A stretch of 18,910 bases of DNA from an uncultured Lachnospiraceae bacterium (GTDB lineage: Bacteria; Bacillota; Clostridia; Lachnospirales; Lachnospiraceae). The DNA is taken from NCBI GenBank assembly GCA_910586205.1, contig CAJUGD010000052.1:1-18910 (forward strand), given 5' to 3'. Each line of letters begins with the position of its first letter. The stretch's first letter is position 1. Below the pieces are notes generated by a model. The model had not been told where the DNA came from and did no database searches. It was given only the letters and a program-made list of their open reading frames with translations. This document shows, piece by piece, positions 6,995 to 14,088 of this stretch. Position numbers and translations under genes: made by a program.

Positions 6995-7911
6995 TGGACC
7001 AGATTCAGCAGAGGATCTTAGCAGAGGTGGCAGATCTCCACGAGGTGCCGGAGGGAGCTTACAATATCCGCGCCAACGGACAGATGGCCGGGCGGAGCAC
7101 CACGGCCAATATTGACATTATCTCAAAGACAGAGGTCAGCGGCATTGACATCAGGATTCAGCCAGGAACAAAGCATGAGAGTGTGCACATTCCTGTAGTG
7201 TTAAGCCAGAGCGGGATGAAGGATCTGGTGTACAATGATTTTTATATCGGTGAGGACAGCGATGTGGTCATTGTGGCAGGCTGCGGGATTCACAACTGCG
7301 GAGACCAGGATTCTCAGCATGACGGTATTCATCGGTTTCATGTGGGCAGAAATGCAAGGGTGAAATATGTGGAGAAGCATTATGGAGAAGGGGACGGAGG
7401 GGGAAAACGTATTTTAAATCCTGTCACAGAGGTCTACATGGAGGAAGGAAGTTCCATGGAGATGGAGATGGTGCAGATCAAGGGAGTGGATTCCACGGAT
7501 CGGAAAACCAAGGCAGAGCTGGCGGCAGGAGCAAAGCTGGTGGTGCGGGAGCGCCTTATGACCCATGGCAGCCAGTATGCAATCAGTGATTATGTAGTGT
7601 CTTTAAATGGCGCAGATGCCAGTGCAGATGTGGTGTCCCGGTCCGTGGCAAAGGATCAGTCCTATCAAAAGTTTGATTCCCGGATTATTGGCAATGCGGC
7701 CTGCAGCGGCCATACAGAGTGTGACGCCATTATTATGGGAGATGCCAGAATCTTGGCAGTGCCCCAGTTGGAGGCCAATGATATTGATGCGGCGCTGATT
7801 CATGAGGCGGCCATTGGAAAGATTGCAGGAGAGCAGATTGTGAAGCTGATGACTTTAGGGCTGACAGAAGAAGAAGCAGAGACCCAGATTGTTAACGGCT
7901 TTTTGAAGTAA
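6991..7911 (+). CDS. sufB: SufB/SufD-family scaffold (minimal SmsB type)
   Basis: A 306-residue Fe-S scaffold partner of SufC, much shorter than SufB (about 470-495) or SufD (about 420), as in the minimal SmsCB system. It is a beta-helix core with a short N-terminal helix. The C-terminal part has GHTECDAIIMGD with Cys244, IHEAAIGKI with His271-Glu272, and TEEEAETQIVNGFL. These line up with the Cys405, His433 and Glu434 region of E. coli SufB with one residue less between them, so the assembly site appears kept. GCGIHNCGDQDSQHDGIHRF (about 96-115) adds cysteine and histidine residues. ATG 6991 follows GGAGGGG by 7 nt; ATG 6994 is an alternative. No sulfurtransferase or cysteine desulfurase gene is adjacent. 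Confidence 0.9.
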   Translation: MMDQIQQRILAEVADLHEVPEGAYNIRANGQMAGRSTTANIDIISKTEVSGIDIRIQPGTKHESVHIPVVLSQSGMKDLVYNDFYIGEDSDVVIVAGCGIHNCGDQDSQHDGIHRFHVGRNARVKYVEKHYGEGDGGGKRILNPVTEVYMEEGSSMEMEMVQIKGVDSTDRKTKAELAAGAKLVVRERLMTHGSQYAISDYVVSLNGADASADVVSRSVAKDQSYQKFDSRIIGNAACSGHTECDAIIMGDARILAVPQLEANDIDAALIHEAAIGKIAGEQIVKLMTLGLTEEEAETQIVNGFLK

Positions 7912-7925
7912 AGCAGAAAGGAAAG

Positions 7926-7967
7926 CCCGGACTTTGTGACAGGTTTGTTATGAAGTTTGGGTTTTTT
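7926..7967 (+). terminator. Terminator of the sufCB operon
   Basis: CCCGGACTT (7926-7934) pairs with AAGTTTGGG (7953-7961) using two G-U pairs, followed directly by six T (7962-7967). It lies 14 nt after the sufB stop. Confidence 0.75.
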
Positions 7968-7984
7968 GCTGTTTAAGGATTTCG

Positions 7985-8036
7985 TCAGAAAAAGAAAAAC
8001 TCCCGGCAAAACACAGATACATTGTGCTTTGCCGGG
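7985..8036 (-). terminator. Terminator of the flotillin gene
   Basis: On the minus strand CCCGGCAAAGCACA (8036-8023) pairs with TGTGTTTTGCCGGG (8015-8002), 14 bp with one G-U, around a 7-nt loop, followed by AGTTTTTCTTTTTC. The U run exists only in the minus-strand transcript, so it belongs to the flotillin gene ending at 8099. It faces the sufCB terminator and the two insulate convergent genes. Confidence 0.82.
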
Positions 8037-8098
8037 ACATTCTGGAGAATTTCTATGTAGATCATGAAATTATTATATCTTTTAGAGACCTGGCCGGA

Positions 8099-9712
8099 TT
8101 ATTCGATCTCAGGCGTTTCCATATCTGATACAGGTTCAGAGACAGCAGCCGGCTCTTTATCCTGGTCTTTGCCGGGAATCCCGGTAAAGTTAAAGTTGCG
8201 GGTAACTTTGGCATCATAGGTCTGAGCTTTTAGGATTTCACGGAAATCTACGCCTGTGGCTTCTGACATAGTGTCAAATACCTGCTGCATGACTGTGGCA
8301 GCATTGCCTGATACCTGGCTGACACCGGAACCGGAATCTCCTCCTCCGTAAATATTGACCTTGCTTATGCTGGAAAGAGGCTTGGCGATTTCCGCGGCCA
8401 TCTGAGGCATAATGCTAAGAAGCATTTCCAAGATTGCTGCATTATCATACTTGGAGTAGGCTTCTGCCTTTTTCTCCATACCTTCTGCTTCTGCCAGGGC
8501 TTTGGCCTGGATGGAGGCGGCTTCTGCTTCTCCCTTAGCCCGGATGCCAGTGGCCTCCTGCTCGGCGGCAAAACGTGCAGCCTCAGCTTTTGCCTTCAGA
8601 GCCTCAGCTTCTGCCATAGCCTTGGCTTTCATGGCATCTGCCTCAGCCTGGGCTTTTGCCTTCATAGCTTCGGCTTCCTTTTCCTGCTCGTATTTCTTGG
8701 CTTCTGCCTCTCTCTGACGCTTGGCAAGGGTTGCGGCAGCTTCCTGCTCTACTTTGTAGCGTTCTGCATCTGCCTTTTTATTGATCTCTGCTTCCAGAAA
8801 CTGCTGCTGGATGGCAACCTGTTGTTTTCTCAGCTCGGCTTCTCTCTCTGCCTTGGCAATCTGGGCATTAACCGTGGCAGTCTGAATGGTCTTTTGCTGT
8901 TCCTGCTTCTGAATCTCATAGGCAGCGTCAGCTTCTGCCTTTTTGGTGTCCGCATTTTTCTGAAGTTCTGATTTTTTGATGGCCAATTCGTTGTTCTTCT
9001 GGGCGATCTCGGTCTGGGCAATGACACGGGCATCATTGGCAGACTTATCAGCCTCAGCCTGTGCGATTGCAATATCCCGGTCAGCCTGTGCTTTGGCAAT
9101 GGCTGCGTCTTTTTTGATGCGGGAGGTATTGTCTGCACCTAAATCTTTAATCAACCCGTTCTCATCCGTTACATTCTGAATGTTGCAGGAAAGAATCTCG
9201 ATTCCCAGCTTATCCATGTCTTTGGATGCTTTAGACATAACCTGATCGGAAAAAGAGTCCCGATCCGTGTTGATTTCCTTCAGAGAAAGGGTGCCGATGA
9301 TCTCACGCATATTGCCCTGAAGGGAATCCTGAAGATCCATGGTAATATCTAAGGCCTTTTTGTTTAAAAAGTTTTTGGCAGCCAGTTTGATACCCTCTGG
9401 GGTAGGGGAGATCCGTACTTTGGCTACCGCGTCAACATTTACATTAATAAAGTCATTGGTAGGAACAGACTGTTCGGTTTTGATATCAACGGTCATCTGT
9501 CCTAAATAGAGACGATCTAAGCGCTCCAAGAAGGGAATTTTGATTCCGGCCCGGCCGATTAGAATGCGGGAATCTTTCTTCAGTCCGGAAATGATGTATG
9601 CCTGATCCGGCGGAGCTTTCACATATCCGCTGAACAGAATCAGCAGGATTAGGATTATCACTGCGCCGGCGGCCAGGATAAACAGAGAGGAATCAGGTAA
9701 GAAACTTAACAT
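8099..9712 (-). CDS. floT: Flotillin-family (SPFH domain) membrane scaffold protein
   Basis: A 537-residue membrane-associated scaffold of the YuaG/FloT type. A single hydrophobic segment (about residues 9-29, FILAAGAVIILILLILFSGY) anchors it. It is followed by the SPFH/band-7 domain (about 32-200; APPDQAYIISGLKKDSRILIGRAGIKIPFLERLDRL is family-typical) and a long Ala/Glu/Lys coiled coil (about 200-425) with repeated AEA and AKAEA units. The C-terminal region ends in an acidic, disordered tail. Flotillins organise membrane microdomains and affect fluidity, secretion and signalling. GAAAGGAG lies 7-8 nt before the ATG. The NfeD partner often found next to FloT is not adjacent, and the gene is monocistronic between its own promoter and terminator. 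Confidence 0.93.
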   Translation of the reverse strand: MLSFLPDSSLFILAAGAVIILILLILFSGYVKAPPDQAYIISGLKKDSRILIGRAGIKIPFLERLDRLYLGQMTVDIKTEQSVPTNDFINVNVDAVAKVRISPTPEGIKLAAKNFLNKKALDITMDLQDSLQGNMREIIGTLSLKEINTDRDSFSDQVMSKASKDMDKLGIEILSCNIQNVTDENGLIKDLGADNTSRIKKDAAIAKAQADRDIAIAQAEADKSANDARVIAQTEIAQKNNELAIKKSELQKNADTKKAEADAAYEIQKQEQQKTIQTATVNAQIAKAEREAELRKQQVAIQQQFLEAEINKKADAERYKVEQEAAATLAKRQREAEAKKYEQEKEAEAMKAKAQAEADAMKAKAMAEAEALKAKAEAARFAAEQEATGIRAKGEAEAASIQAKALAEAEGMEKKAEAYSKYDNAAILEMLLSIMPQMAAEIAKPLSSISKVNIYGGGDSGSGVSQVSGNAATVMQQVFDTMSEATGVDFREILKAQTYDAKVTRNFNFTGIPGKDQDKEPAAVSEPVSDMETPEIE

Positions 9713-9755
9713 AGAGTTCTCCTTTCGTATAAATGCAGGGTTAAAATGTACTTAA

Positions 9756-9761
9756 ATTATA
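9756..9761 (-). promoter_or_regulatory. Flotillin promoter -10 element
   Basis: TATAAT on the minus strand, 44 nt upstream of the flotillin start. No good -35 lies at 16-18 bp (candidates such as ACATAA are weak), which suggests an activator or another sigma factor may help. It directly adjoins an inverted repeat. Confidence 0.45.
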
Positions 9762-9804
9762 CGATGTTTCATCACCGATTATGTTGCCTTTAAATGAGAC
9801 ATCG
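9762..9804. repeat. Inverted repeat upstream of flotillin -10
   Basis: CGATGTTTCAT (9762-9772) and ATGAGACATCG (9794-9804) are inverted copies with one mismatch, separated by 21 bp. They lie next to and upstream of the flotillin -10, covering its -35 region, and could be an operator. The arm centres are 32 bp apart, about three helical turns. Confidence 0.45.
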
Positions 9805-10002
9805 TTTCAGGGATTTTGGCATGCTGCTAAGTAAGGAACCTGGTTATGAAATTTCTTTTCACATGCGTTTTCTCTATATCTCATTATCACATTCTAACAC
9901 ACTTGCTGATACAAATATTATAATACAAGATAGAAACGGTGTAAAGGCTTTAGAGGCGGCTAAAGCTTAAAAGGAAAATTTTGGCGTGGTTGACAGAAAA
10001 TG
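9805..10002. other. Intergenic stretch without recognisable genes
   Basis: AT-rich DNA between the divergent flotillin and Wzz-type genes. No coding frame, structured RNA or repeat that I can support is seen here, apart from the flanking promoters listed separately. Confidence 0.5.
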
Positions 10003-10031
10003 TAGACTTTTTTGTTTTGATAGTGTATACT
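10003..10031 (+). promoter_or_regulatory. Probable promoter of the Wzz-type gene
   Basis: TAGACT (10003-10008) and TATACT (10026-10031) with a 17-bp spacer; a TG immediately precedes the -10. This leaves an untranslated leader of about 58 nt. A perfect TTGACA at 9990-9995 lies too far upstream (30 bp) to act with this -10. Confidence 0.5.
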
Positions 10032-10095
10032 AAAACACAGCGGCATAGAGCCAGATATGGTATAAAAAGAAACGGAAGAAAAAGGAGAGTTGGGA

Positions 10096-11493
10096 ATGGA
10101 CTACAACAATGTTTATGAGCAGGAAATCGATTTGAAGGATTTGATTTTTGCTGTGCTTCATCGGTGGAGGATGATTTTGGCGGCAGCAGTGGTTTTAGCT
10201 TTGCTTTTGGGCGGATATAAGGCATTGCGCACTTATAACCACAATAACGATGATGCATCCATCTTAGAGGCAAAGGCTCAATATGAAAAGGATTTGGAGG
10301 CTTATAATCAGCGGGTGTCTGTATGTGAACGGGAGATTGCCAATCTGGAGGAAGATATTGACAGGCAGGAAGATTACCTGGAAAATTCTATCTTAATGAA
10401 CATGAGTCCATATGATGTTTGGGAGGGAAAGACAGAACTGTTTGTTAAAACCGATTATACGATCATGCCGGAGCTGACCTATCAAAATCAGGATTACACG
10501 GCAACGGTTCTCCAGTCTTATCAATCTGCTCTTACCAACGCACAGTTTATGAAGGATGTGGCGGCTAAGGGGCAGATAGATGCCAGGTATCTGAAGGAAC
10601 TTGTTACTGTCACAATCGGAAAAAGTGACGACGGATACAATAATCTGCTGATTGTGCAGGTACGCCATACAGACGAGAAGCTGGCTAATCAACTGATGAC
10701 CAATATATTAGAAGGGGTAAATCAGTCTGAGAGCAGGATTCAGTCGGTCATTGGAACTCACACCATCACACAGGTGAATAAAAGCCTTGGCTCTTTGGTG
10801 GATCTGAGCCTGGCTGATCGTCAGAGAAATGAAAGAGAACAGTTGGCCTTGCTGACAGACAGCCTGGCAGAAAAGAATACAAGTTTAGAAACCATGGAAA
10901 AGGAGGAAATGCCTAAACCAGTTGAAAGCGGATCCAATTCCGTGGCAAAATCAGGAATTAAATATGGTGTGCTGGGCGGTGTTCTTGGAGCCTTTGCCGT
11001 AATGTTTTTTGTATGTGTCATATTTTTAATGAGTGATAAGGTATATTCTGCCAAGGATCTGAAATCCCGGTTTAAGATGAAGGTTCTGGGCATTCTTCCT
11101 ACTGATAAAAAGAAGGAAAATCCTCTTGACTTGCTGCTGAATCGGTTGGAGGGACATTCCGTCGGAAAGGATATAGAGAGGGAATATGATTTGATTGCCA
11201 CGAATGTGTTTCATTATGCCGGGGAGATATCTTCTCTGCTTATCACAGGCAGCGCGAAGGAAGATAAGATTGCGTCTGTTGCGGAAAACCTTTCTAAAAG
11301 ACTTCCGGATATGAAGATTGTGTCTGGCGGGAGTTTCCTTTTAGAGCCAAAAAGCTTAAAAGGGCTTTCAGAATGTGACGGGGTGCTGCTGGTGGAGCAG
11401 AAAGGAGTAACCCTGTATAGCGAAGCAGAGCAGGAGCTGGAAAAGATTGAAGATTTGCATAAAAAGATGGTAGGCTGTGTGGTGTTTGAATAA
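10096..11493 (+). CDS. Wzz-type polysaccharide co-polymerase with degenerate kinase-like domain
   Basis: A 465-residue membrane protein. A Wzz/chain-length-determinant N-terminus (EIDLKDLIFAVLHRW) precedes membrane helix 1 (about 26-44). An extracytoplasmic, coiled-coil-rich region (about 50-285) follows, then helix 2 (about 289-312) and a cytosolic C-terminal domain. That last domain looks like the BY-kinase/CpsD fold: LLITGSAKEDKIASVAENLSKRL, then a CDGVLLVEQKGVT strand-loop and a final MVGCVVF strand. The P-loop has decayed: GSAKEDKI (from Gly385) lacks the GKS/T, so it probably cannot bind ATP as a kinase does. The start at ATG 10096 is 8 nt after AGGAG; a TTG at 10090 is too close to it. 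Polysaccharide synthesis genes are not next to it here; an IS66 element begins 15 bp after the stop. Confidence 0.82.
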   Translation: MDYNNVYEQEIDLKDLIFAVLHRWRMILAAAVVLALLLGGYKALRTYNHNNDDASILEAKAQYEKDLEAYNQRVSVCEREIANLEEDIDRQEDYLENSILMNMSPYDVWEGKTELFVKTDYTIMPELTYQNQDYTATVLQSYQSALTNAQFMKDVAAKGQIDARYLKELVTVTIGKSDDGYNNLLIVQVRHTDEKLANQLMTNILEGVNQSESRIQSVIGTHTITQVNKSLGSLVDLSLADRQRNEREQLALLTDSLAEKNTSLETMEKEEMPKPVESGSNSVAKSGIKYGVLGGVLGAFAVMFFVCVIFLMSDKVYSAKDLKSRFKMKVLGILPTDKKKENPLDLLLNRLEGHSVGKDIEREYDLIATNVFHYAGEISSLLITGSAKEDKIASVAENLSKRLPDMKIVSGGSFLLEPKSLKGLSECDGVLLVEQKGVTLYSEAEQELEKIEDLHKKMVGCVVFE

Positions 11494-11508
11494 GGATTGA
11501 TTAAAAAG

Positions 11509-11534
11509 GTTACTTTTCACGGGGTGGGGAAATA
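11509..11534 (+). repeat. Left terminal inverted repeat of the IS
   Basis: Begins GTTACTTTTCACGG and ends TGGGGAAATA. It matches the reverse complement of 13880-13905 at 24 of 26 positions; the mismatches are the two bases after CACGG. Confidence 0.9.
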
Positions 11535-11553
11535 TAATTAAATATATATATGC

Positions 11554-11594
11554 ACTGTGGCTTTGATAATCGATCAGGCCACAGTATTTTTTTG
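11554..11594 (+). terminator. Terminator inside the IS left end
   Basis: ACTGTGGC (11554-11561) pairs with GCCACAGT (11578-11585), extended inward by T-G and T-A pairs, followed by A and eight or more T. It lies between the IS end and the IS promoter, so it would stop transcripts entering from the Wzz-type gene and would also serve as that gene's terminator. Confidence 0.78.
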
Positions 11595-11620
11595 TAGAAT
11601 AGTGGGATTTTTTTGAAATA

Positions 11621-11677
11621 TTTATCACTATCATATTGACATTATAATAGTGGTATGGTATAATCAATTTATCACTA
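11621..11677. repeat. Direct repeats bracketing the IS promoter
   Basis: The 10-mer TTTATCACTA occurs at 11621-11630 and again at 11668-11677, on either side of the promoter, the second copy running into the AGGAGG ribosome site of the first IS ORF. They could be repressor sites; see findings. Confidence 0.5.
11636..11664 (+). promoter_or_regulatory. Consensus promoter of the IS66 transposition genes
   Basis: TTGACA (11636-11641) and TATAAT (11659-11664) are both perfect, with the optimal 17-bp spacer, 26 nt before the first IS ORF. Confidence 0.85.
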
Positions 11678-11689
11678 GGAGGTACGAAA

Positions 11690-12061
11690 ATGGCATCTAT
11701 CATTAAAAAACTCAACAAACAGACAGGAATCACCTATGTTTATGAATCAGAATCTTACTGGGACAAGGAAAAGAAACAGCCGCGCTCAAAGAGAAGGCTG
11801 ATCGGTAAGATCAATGAGGAAACGGGCGAGATCATCCCAACAAGCGGAAGAGGAAACCGTAACAAAAAAGAGATGTCCGGTATCCAGGAAAACATCTCTG
11901 ATCCCAGGGAACTGGAAGCCCTCTGCATAAAGCAGGCTGGACAGATCCAGCAGGATGAGGCAGAGATATCTGCACTCAAAAAGCAGGTCATGGAGCTCAC
12001 CTTATCTGTCAATGAGTATAAAAGGCGTCTCTCAAAGATAGAAGAACTCTCCCGTCTCTGA
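11690..12061 (+). CDS. IS66-associated accessory protein
   Basis: A 123-residue protein. The N-terminal half (about 1-50, MASIIKKLNKQTGITYVYES then SYWDKEKKQPRSKRRLIGKI) is a basic, beta-rich segment resembling the start of several clostridial transposases and is probably DNA-binding. The C-terminal half (about 78-120) is a heptad-like coiled coil. AGGAGG lies 7 nt before the ATG. It is followed after 40 bp by the transposase gene inside the same IS and occupies the place of TnpA/TnpB. Its exact role is not known to me; helping the transposase bind DNA is inference. Confidence 0.72.
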   Translation: MASIIKKLNKQTGITYVYESESYWDKEKKQPRSKRRLIGKINEETGEIIPTSGRGNRNKKEMSGIQENISDPRELEALCIKQAGQIQQDEAEISALKKQVMELTLSVNEYKRRLSKIEELSRL

Positions 12062-12101
12062 TAAGAGCGGAGTGATAACGCGCCGGAAGGAGGAAAAAGC
12101 A

Positions 12102-13847
12102 GTGAACGACCAGCAGTATTTTCTGACAACTTCATTATCATACCGGCTCAGGGCAGCACAGCAGGAACGGTCTTCCTTCCGGTCAGGTGATGTCTATGTG
12201 AAGCTGCGCACAGATTACGAGGGCATTATCCGTGGCCTGAACCTTACGATAAAAAAGCTGCGGCAGGAACGGGATGCTGTCTCCTTCTCCCGCAAAGAGA
12301 TAACAAGGCAGTGGATGGATGTGCTGGAGGATGTCCAGAAGGAACACGAAAAAGAAGTGCACAGACTTAAAAAGGTCATTACCGAACTCTTGGACATCAC
12401 CGCAAGCCGGAAGAAGCGGAATGCTGAACTGGATGAAAAAAGGAAAGCAGCACGGAAGGATTATTATGAAACAGCCACAGAGCTTGAAGATGCAAAGGGA
12501 CTTATCGTGAAGCTCACGGCACAGGTGAACCATGACTATGAGAACTCTTCCCTGCCTTCCTCTAAATGCATCAACCGCAAAAAGATCACAAACAACAGGG
12601 AAAAGTCCGGAAAGAAGCCGGGCGCCCAGGCAGGGCATCCCCATCATCCCCGTAAAGCCATGAAGCCGGATAAAGTGGTGGAGATACAGACAGAAGAAAG
12701 ATTTAAAGAAGATCCAAGATATGTCCCTACAGGAAATACCGTCTCCAGACAGGTGGTCGGCATCTGTGCCGTTCCGGTGGTGACCGAATACCGCACTGAG
12801 GAGTTTTATGATAAGAAGAAAGGACGGAATGTCCATTCTGCATTCCCTGGCCAGGTGACAGACGACGTGAACTACGATGGTTCCCTGAAAGCGTTCCTTT
12901 TTCTTTTGAACAGCAGGTGCAATGTATCCCTGGAGAAAACGGCCCGGTTCGTTTCAGACATCACAGACGGGGCACTCTCGCCATGCACAGGGATGATAAA
13001 CGGTCTGTGCCGGGAATTCTCATCAAAGAGCAGGCAGGAGCAGGATAATCTGTTCAAGGCACTTCTTGACGCACCCGTGATGCATGTGGACGGCACGGCG
13101 GCAAGGGTAAACGGCAGCAATAACAATGTCGTTGTATGCAGCAACGGCGCTGCGACCATGTACTTTGCAAGAGAGCACAAAGGGCATGCCGGGATCACAG
13201 ATACGCCCGTAGAGACCTTTGGAGGTATCCTGATCCATGACCACGAGGCATGCTTTTACAGCTATGGTTCGGACCATCAGGAGTGCCTGGTGCACATAGA
13301 GCGGTACCTCAGGGACAGCATAGAAAATGAGAAAGGCCTTACATGGAACAGGCAGATGTTAGAGCTTATACAGGAAATGATACATGAGAACAACATCGCC
13401 CCGGCAGAGGGAATGGCAGAAGAAAAGATCGCTGGATTTGAAGCAAGGTATGATGCCATAGTACAGACAGCCGCAGAGGAATATGAAGATGATCCTCCAT
13501 CAGAGTATTACAGGGACGGGTATAACCTGTACCGGCGGATGGCGGAATACAGGCATAACCACCTTCTATTCCTGTCAAATCCGCTGGTGGAGCCTGATAA
13601 CAATCTGTGCGAACGGAAAGCCCGGATCCTGAAAGGAAAAATAAACCAGGCTATTTCCCTGAGGAGTTTTGAACAGTTGACATACTTTTGTGAATGTTTC
13701 AGCGTTCTGGACCACTTCGCATCAGGCAATATGGATAATCTTTACCGGTCAGTAAAAGAAGTTTTCGAAAGACCAGGACCAGTCATGTCAGTATCTAAAG
13801 ATCCCGGATCTGCTGATACGATTCCATCTGAATGTAAAGCAGGATGA
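12102..13847 (+). CDS. tnpC: IS66-family DDE transposase (TnpC-like)
   Basis: A 581-residue transposase that cuts and joins the IS ends. A long N-terminal coiled coil (about 1-145) is followed by the IS66 signature around YENSSLPSSKC (about 146-156) and the GKKPGAQAGHPHH zinc/linker region. The catalytic core has Asp330 (MHVDGTAARV), Asp380 (GILIHDHEACFYSYGSDHQEC) and Glu504 (EPDNNLCERKARILKGK), the DDE triad of the family. GTG 12102 is chosen as start because AAGGAGG (12087-12093) lies 8 nt upstream; an in-frame GTG at 12072 has no such site. The frame is intact, so the protein may be active. Confidence 0.92.
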   Translation: MNDQQYFLTTSLSYRLRAAQQERSSFRSGDVYVKLRTDYEGIIRGLNLTIKKLRQERDAVSFSRKEITRQWMDVLEDVQKEHEKEVHRLKKVITELLDITASRKKRNAELDEKRKAARKDYYETATELEDAKGLIVKLTAQVNHDYENSSLPSSKCINRKKITNNREKSGKKPGAQAGHPHHPRKAMKPDKVVEIQTEERFKEDPRYVPTGNTVSRQVVGICAVPVVTEYRTEEFYDKKKGRNVHSAFPGQVTDDVNYDGSLKAFLFLLNSRCNVSLEKTARFVSDITDGALSPCTGMINGLCREFSSKSRQEQDNLFKALLDAPVMHVDGTAARVNGSNNNVVVCSNGAATMYFAREHKGHAGITDTPVETFGGILIHDHEACFYSYGSDHQECLVHIERYLRDSIENEKGLTWNRQMLELIQEMIHENNIAPAEGMAEEKIAGFEARYDAIVQTAAEEYEDDPPSEYYRDGYNLYRRMAEYRHNHLLFLSNPLVEPDNNLCERKARILKGKINQAISLRSFEQLTYFCECFSVLDHFASGNMDNLYRSVKEVFERPGPVMSVSKDPGSADTIPSECKAG

Positions 13848-13865
13848 GGGACTCTCGGGAGTCCC
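13848..13865 (+). terminator. Hairpin after the transposase stop
   Basis: GGGACTC (13848-13854) and GAGTCCC (13859-13865) form a 7-bp stem with a TCGG loop right after the TGA. Only TTGT follows, so termination would be weak. Confidence 0.5.
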
Positions 13866-13879
13866 TTGTAATCATGCCC

Positions 13880-13905
13880 TATTTCCCCAGGCCGTGAAAA
13901 GTAAC
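13880..13905 (-). repeat. Right terminal inverted repeat of the IS
   Basis: Inverted copy of 11509-11534 (24 of 26), reading TATTTCCCCA to AAAAGTAAC on the plus strand, 32 bp after the transposase stop. Confidence 0.9.
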
Positions 13906-13945
13906 TCACACGCACCATTTGCCGGGAATCTACCGGGATAACATC

Positions 13946-13974
13946 TTGAATCATTTGAAAAAGTGTTATATAAT
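13946..13974 (+). promoter_or_regulatory. Promoter of the hemerythrin-receiver gene
   Basis: TTGAAT (13946-13951) and TATAAT (13969-13974) with a 17-bp spacer, starting 41 bp outside the IS right end. The leader is about 107 nt and holds an unused strong ribosome-site-like GAAAGGAGAG at 14041-14050 with no start codon at the right distance. Confidence 0.7.
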
Positions 13975-14088
13975 TACAAAGATTCCTGCATATTCCAGAA
14001 ACAGAGTGATACAATCGTTGGGAAAATGTTCAAAAAACAAGAAAGGAGAGCCTGCCGGACATAGCATCACAAAAAGGGGAATGGGACG

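Larger units (their letters stand above)
11509..13905 (+). mobile_element. Complete IS66-family insertion sequence
   Basis: A 2397-bp element bounded by 26-bp inverted repeats (two mismatches). It contains in order an inward-protecting terminator, a consensus promoter, a 123-residue accessory ORF and a full IS66-type DDE transposase. It lacks the usual TnpA and TnpB (IS66 Orf2) genes. The bases next to the ends (TTAAAAAG on the left, TCACACGC on the right) do not match, so no 8-bp target duplication is visible. Confidence 0.85.

Noticed and set aside
8460..9110. Repeated gcttctgcc/gcctcagc units suggesting a repeat array or CRISPR
   Set aside because: These are codon-level echoes of the Ala-Glu-Lys coiled coil of the flotillin; spacing is irregular and there are no unique spacers.
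9990..9995. Perfect TTGACA before the Wzz-type gene as its -35 box
   Set aside because: The only good -10 (10026-10031) is 30 bp away, and no -10-like sequence lies at 16-18 bp.
12183..12836. A 217-codon minus-strand frame
   Set aside because: It is the complement of the IS66 transposase coiled coil and has no ribosome site or family features.
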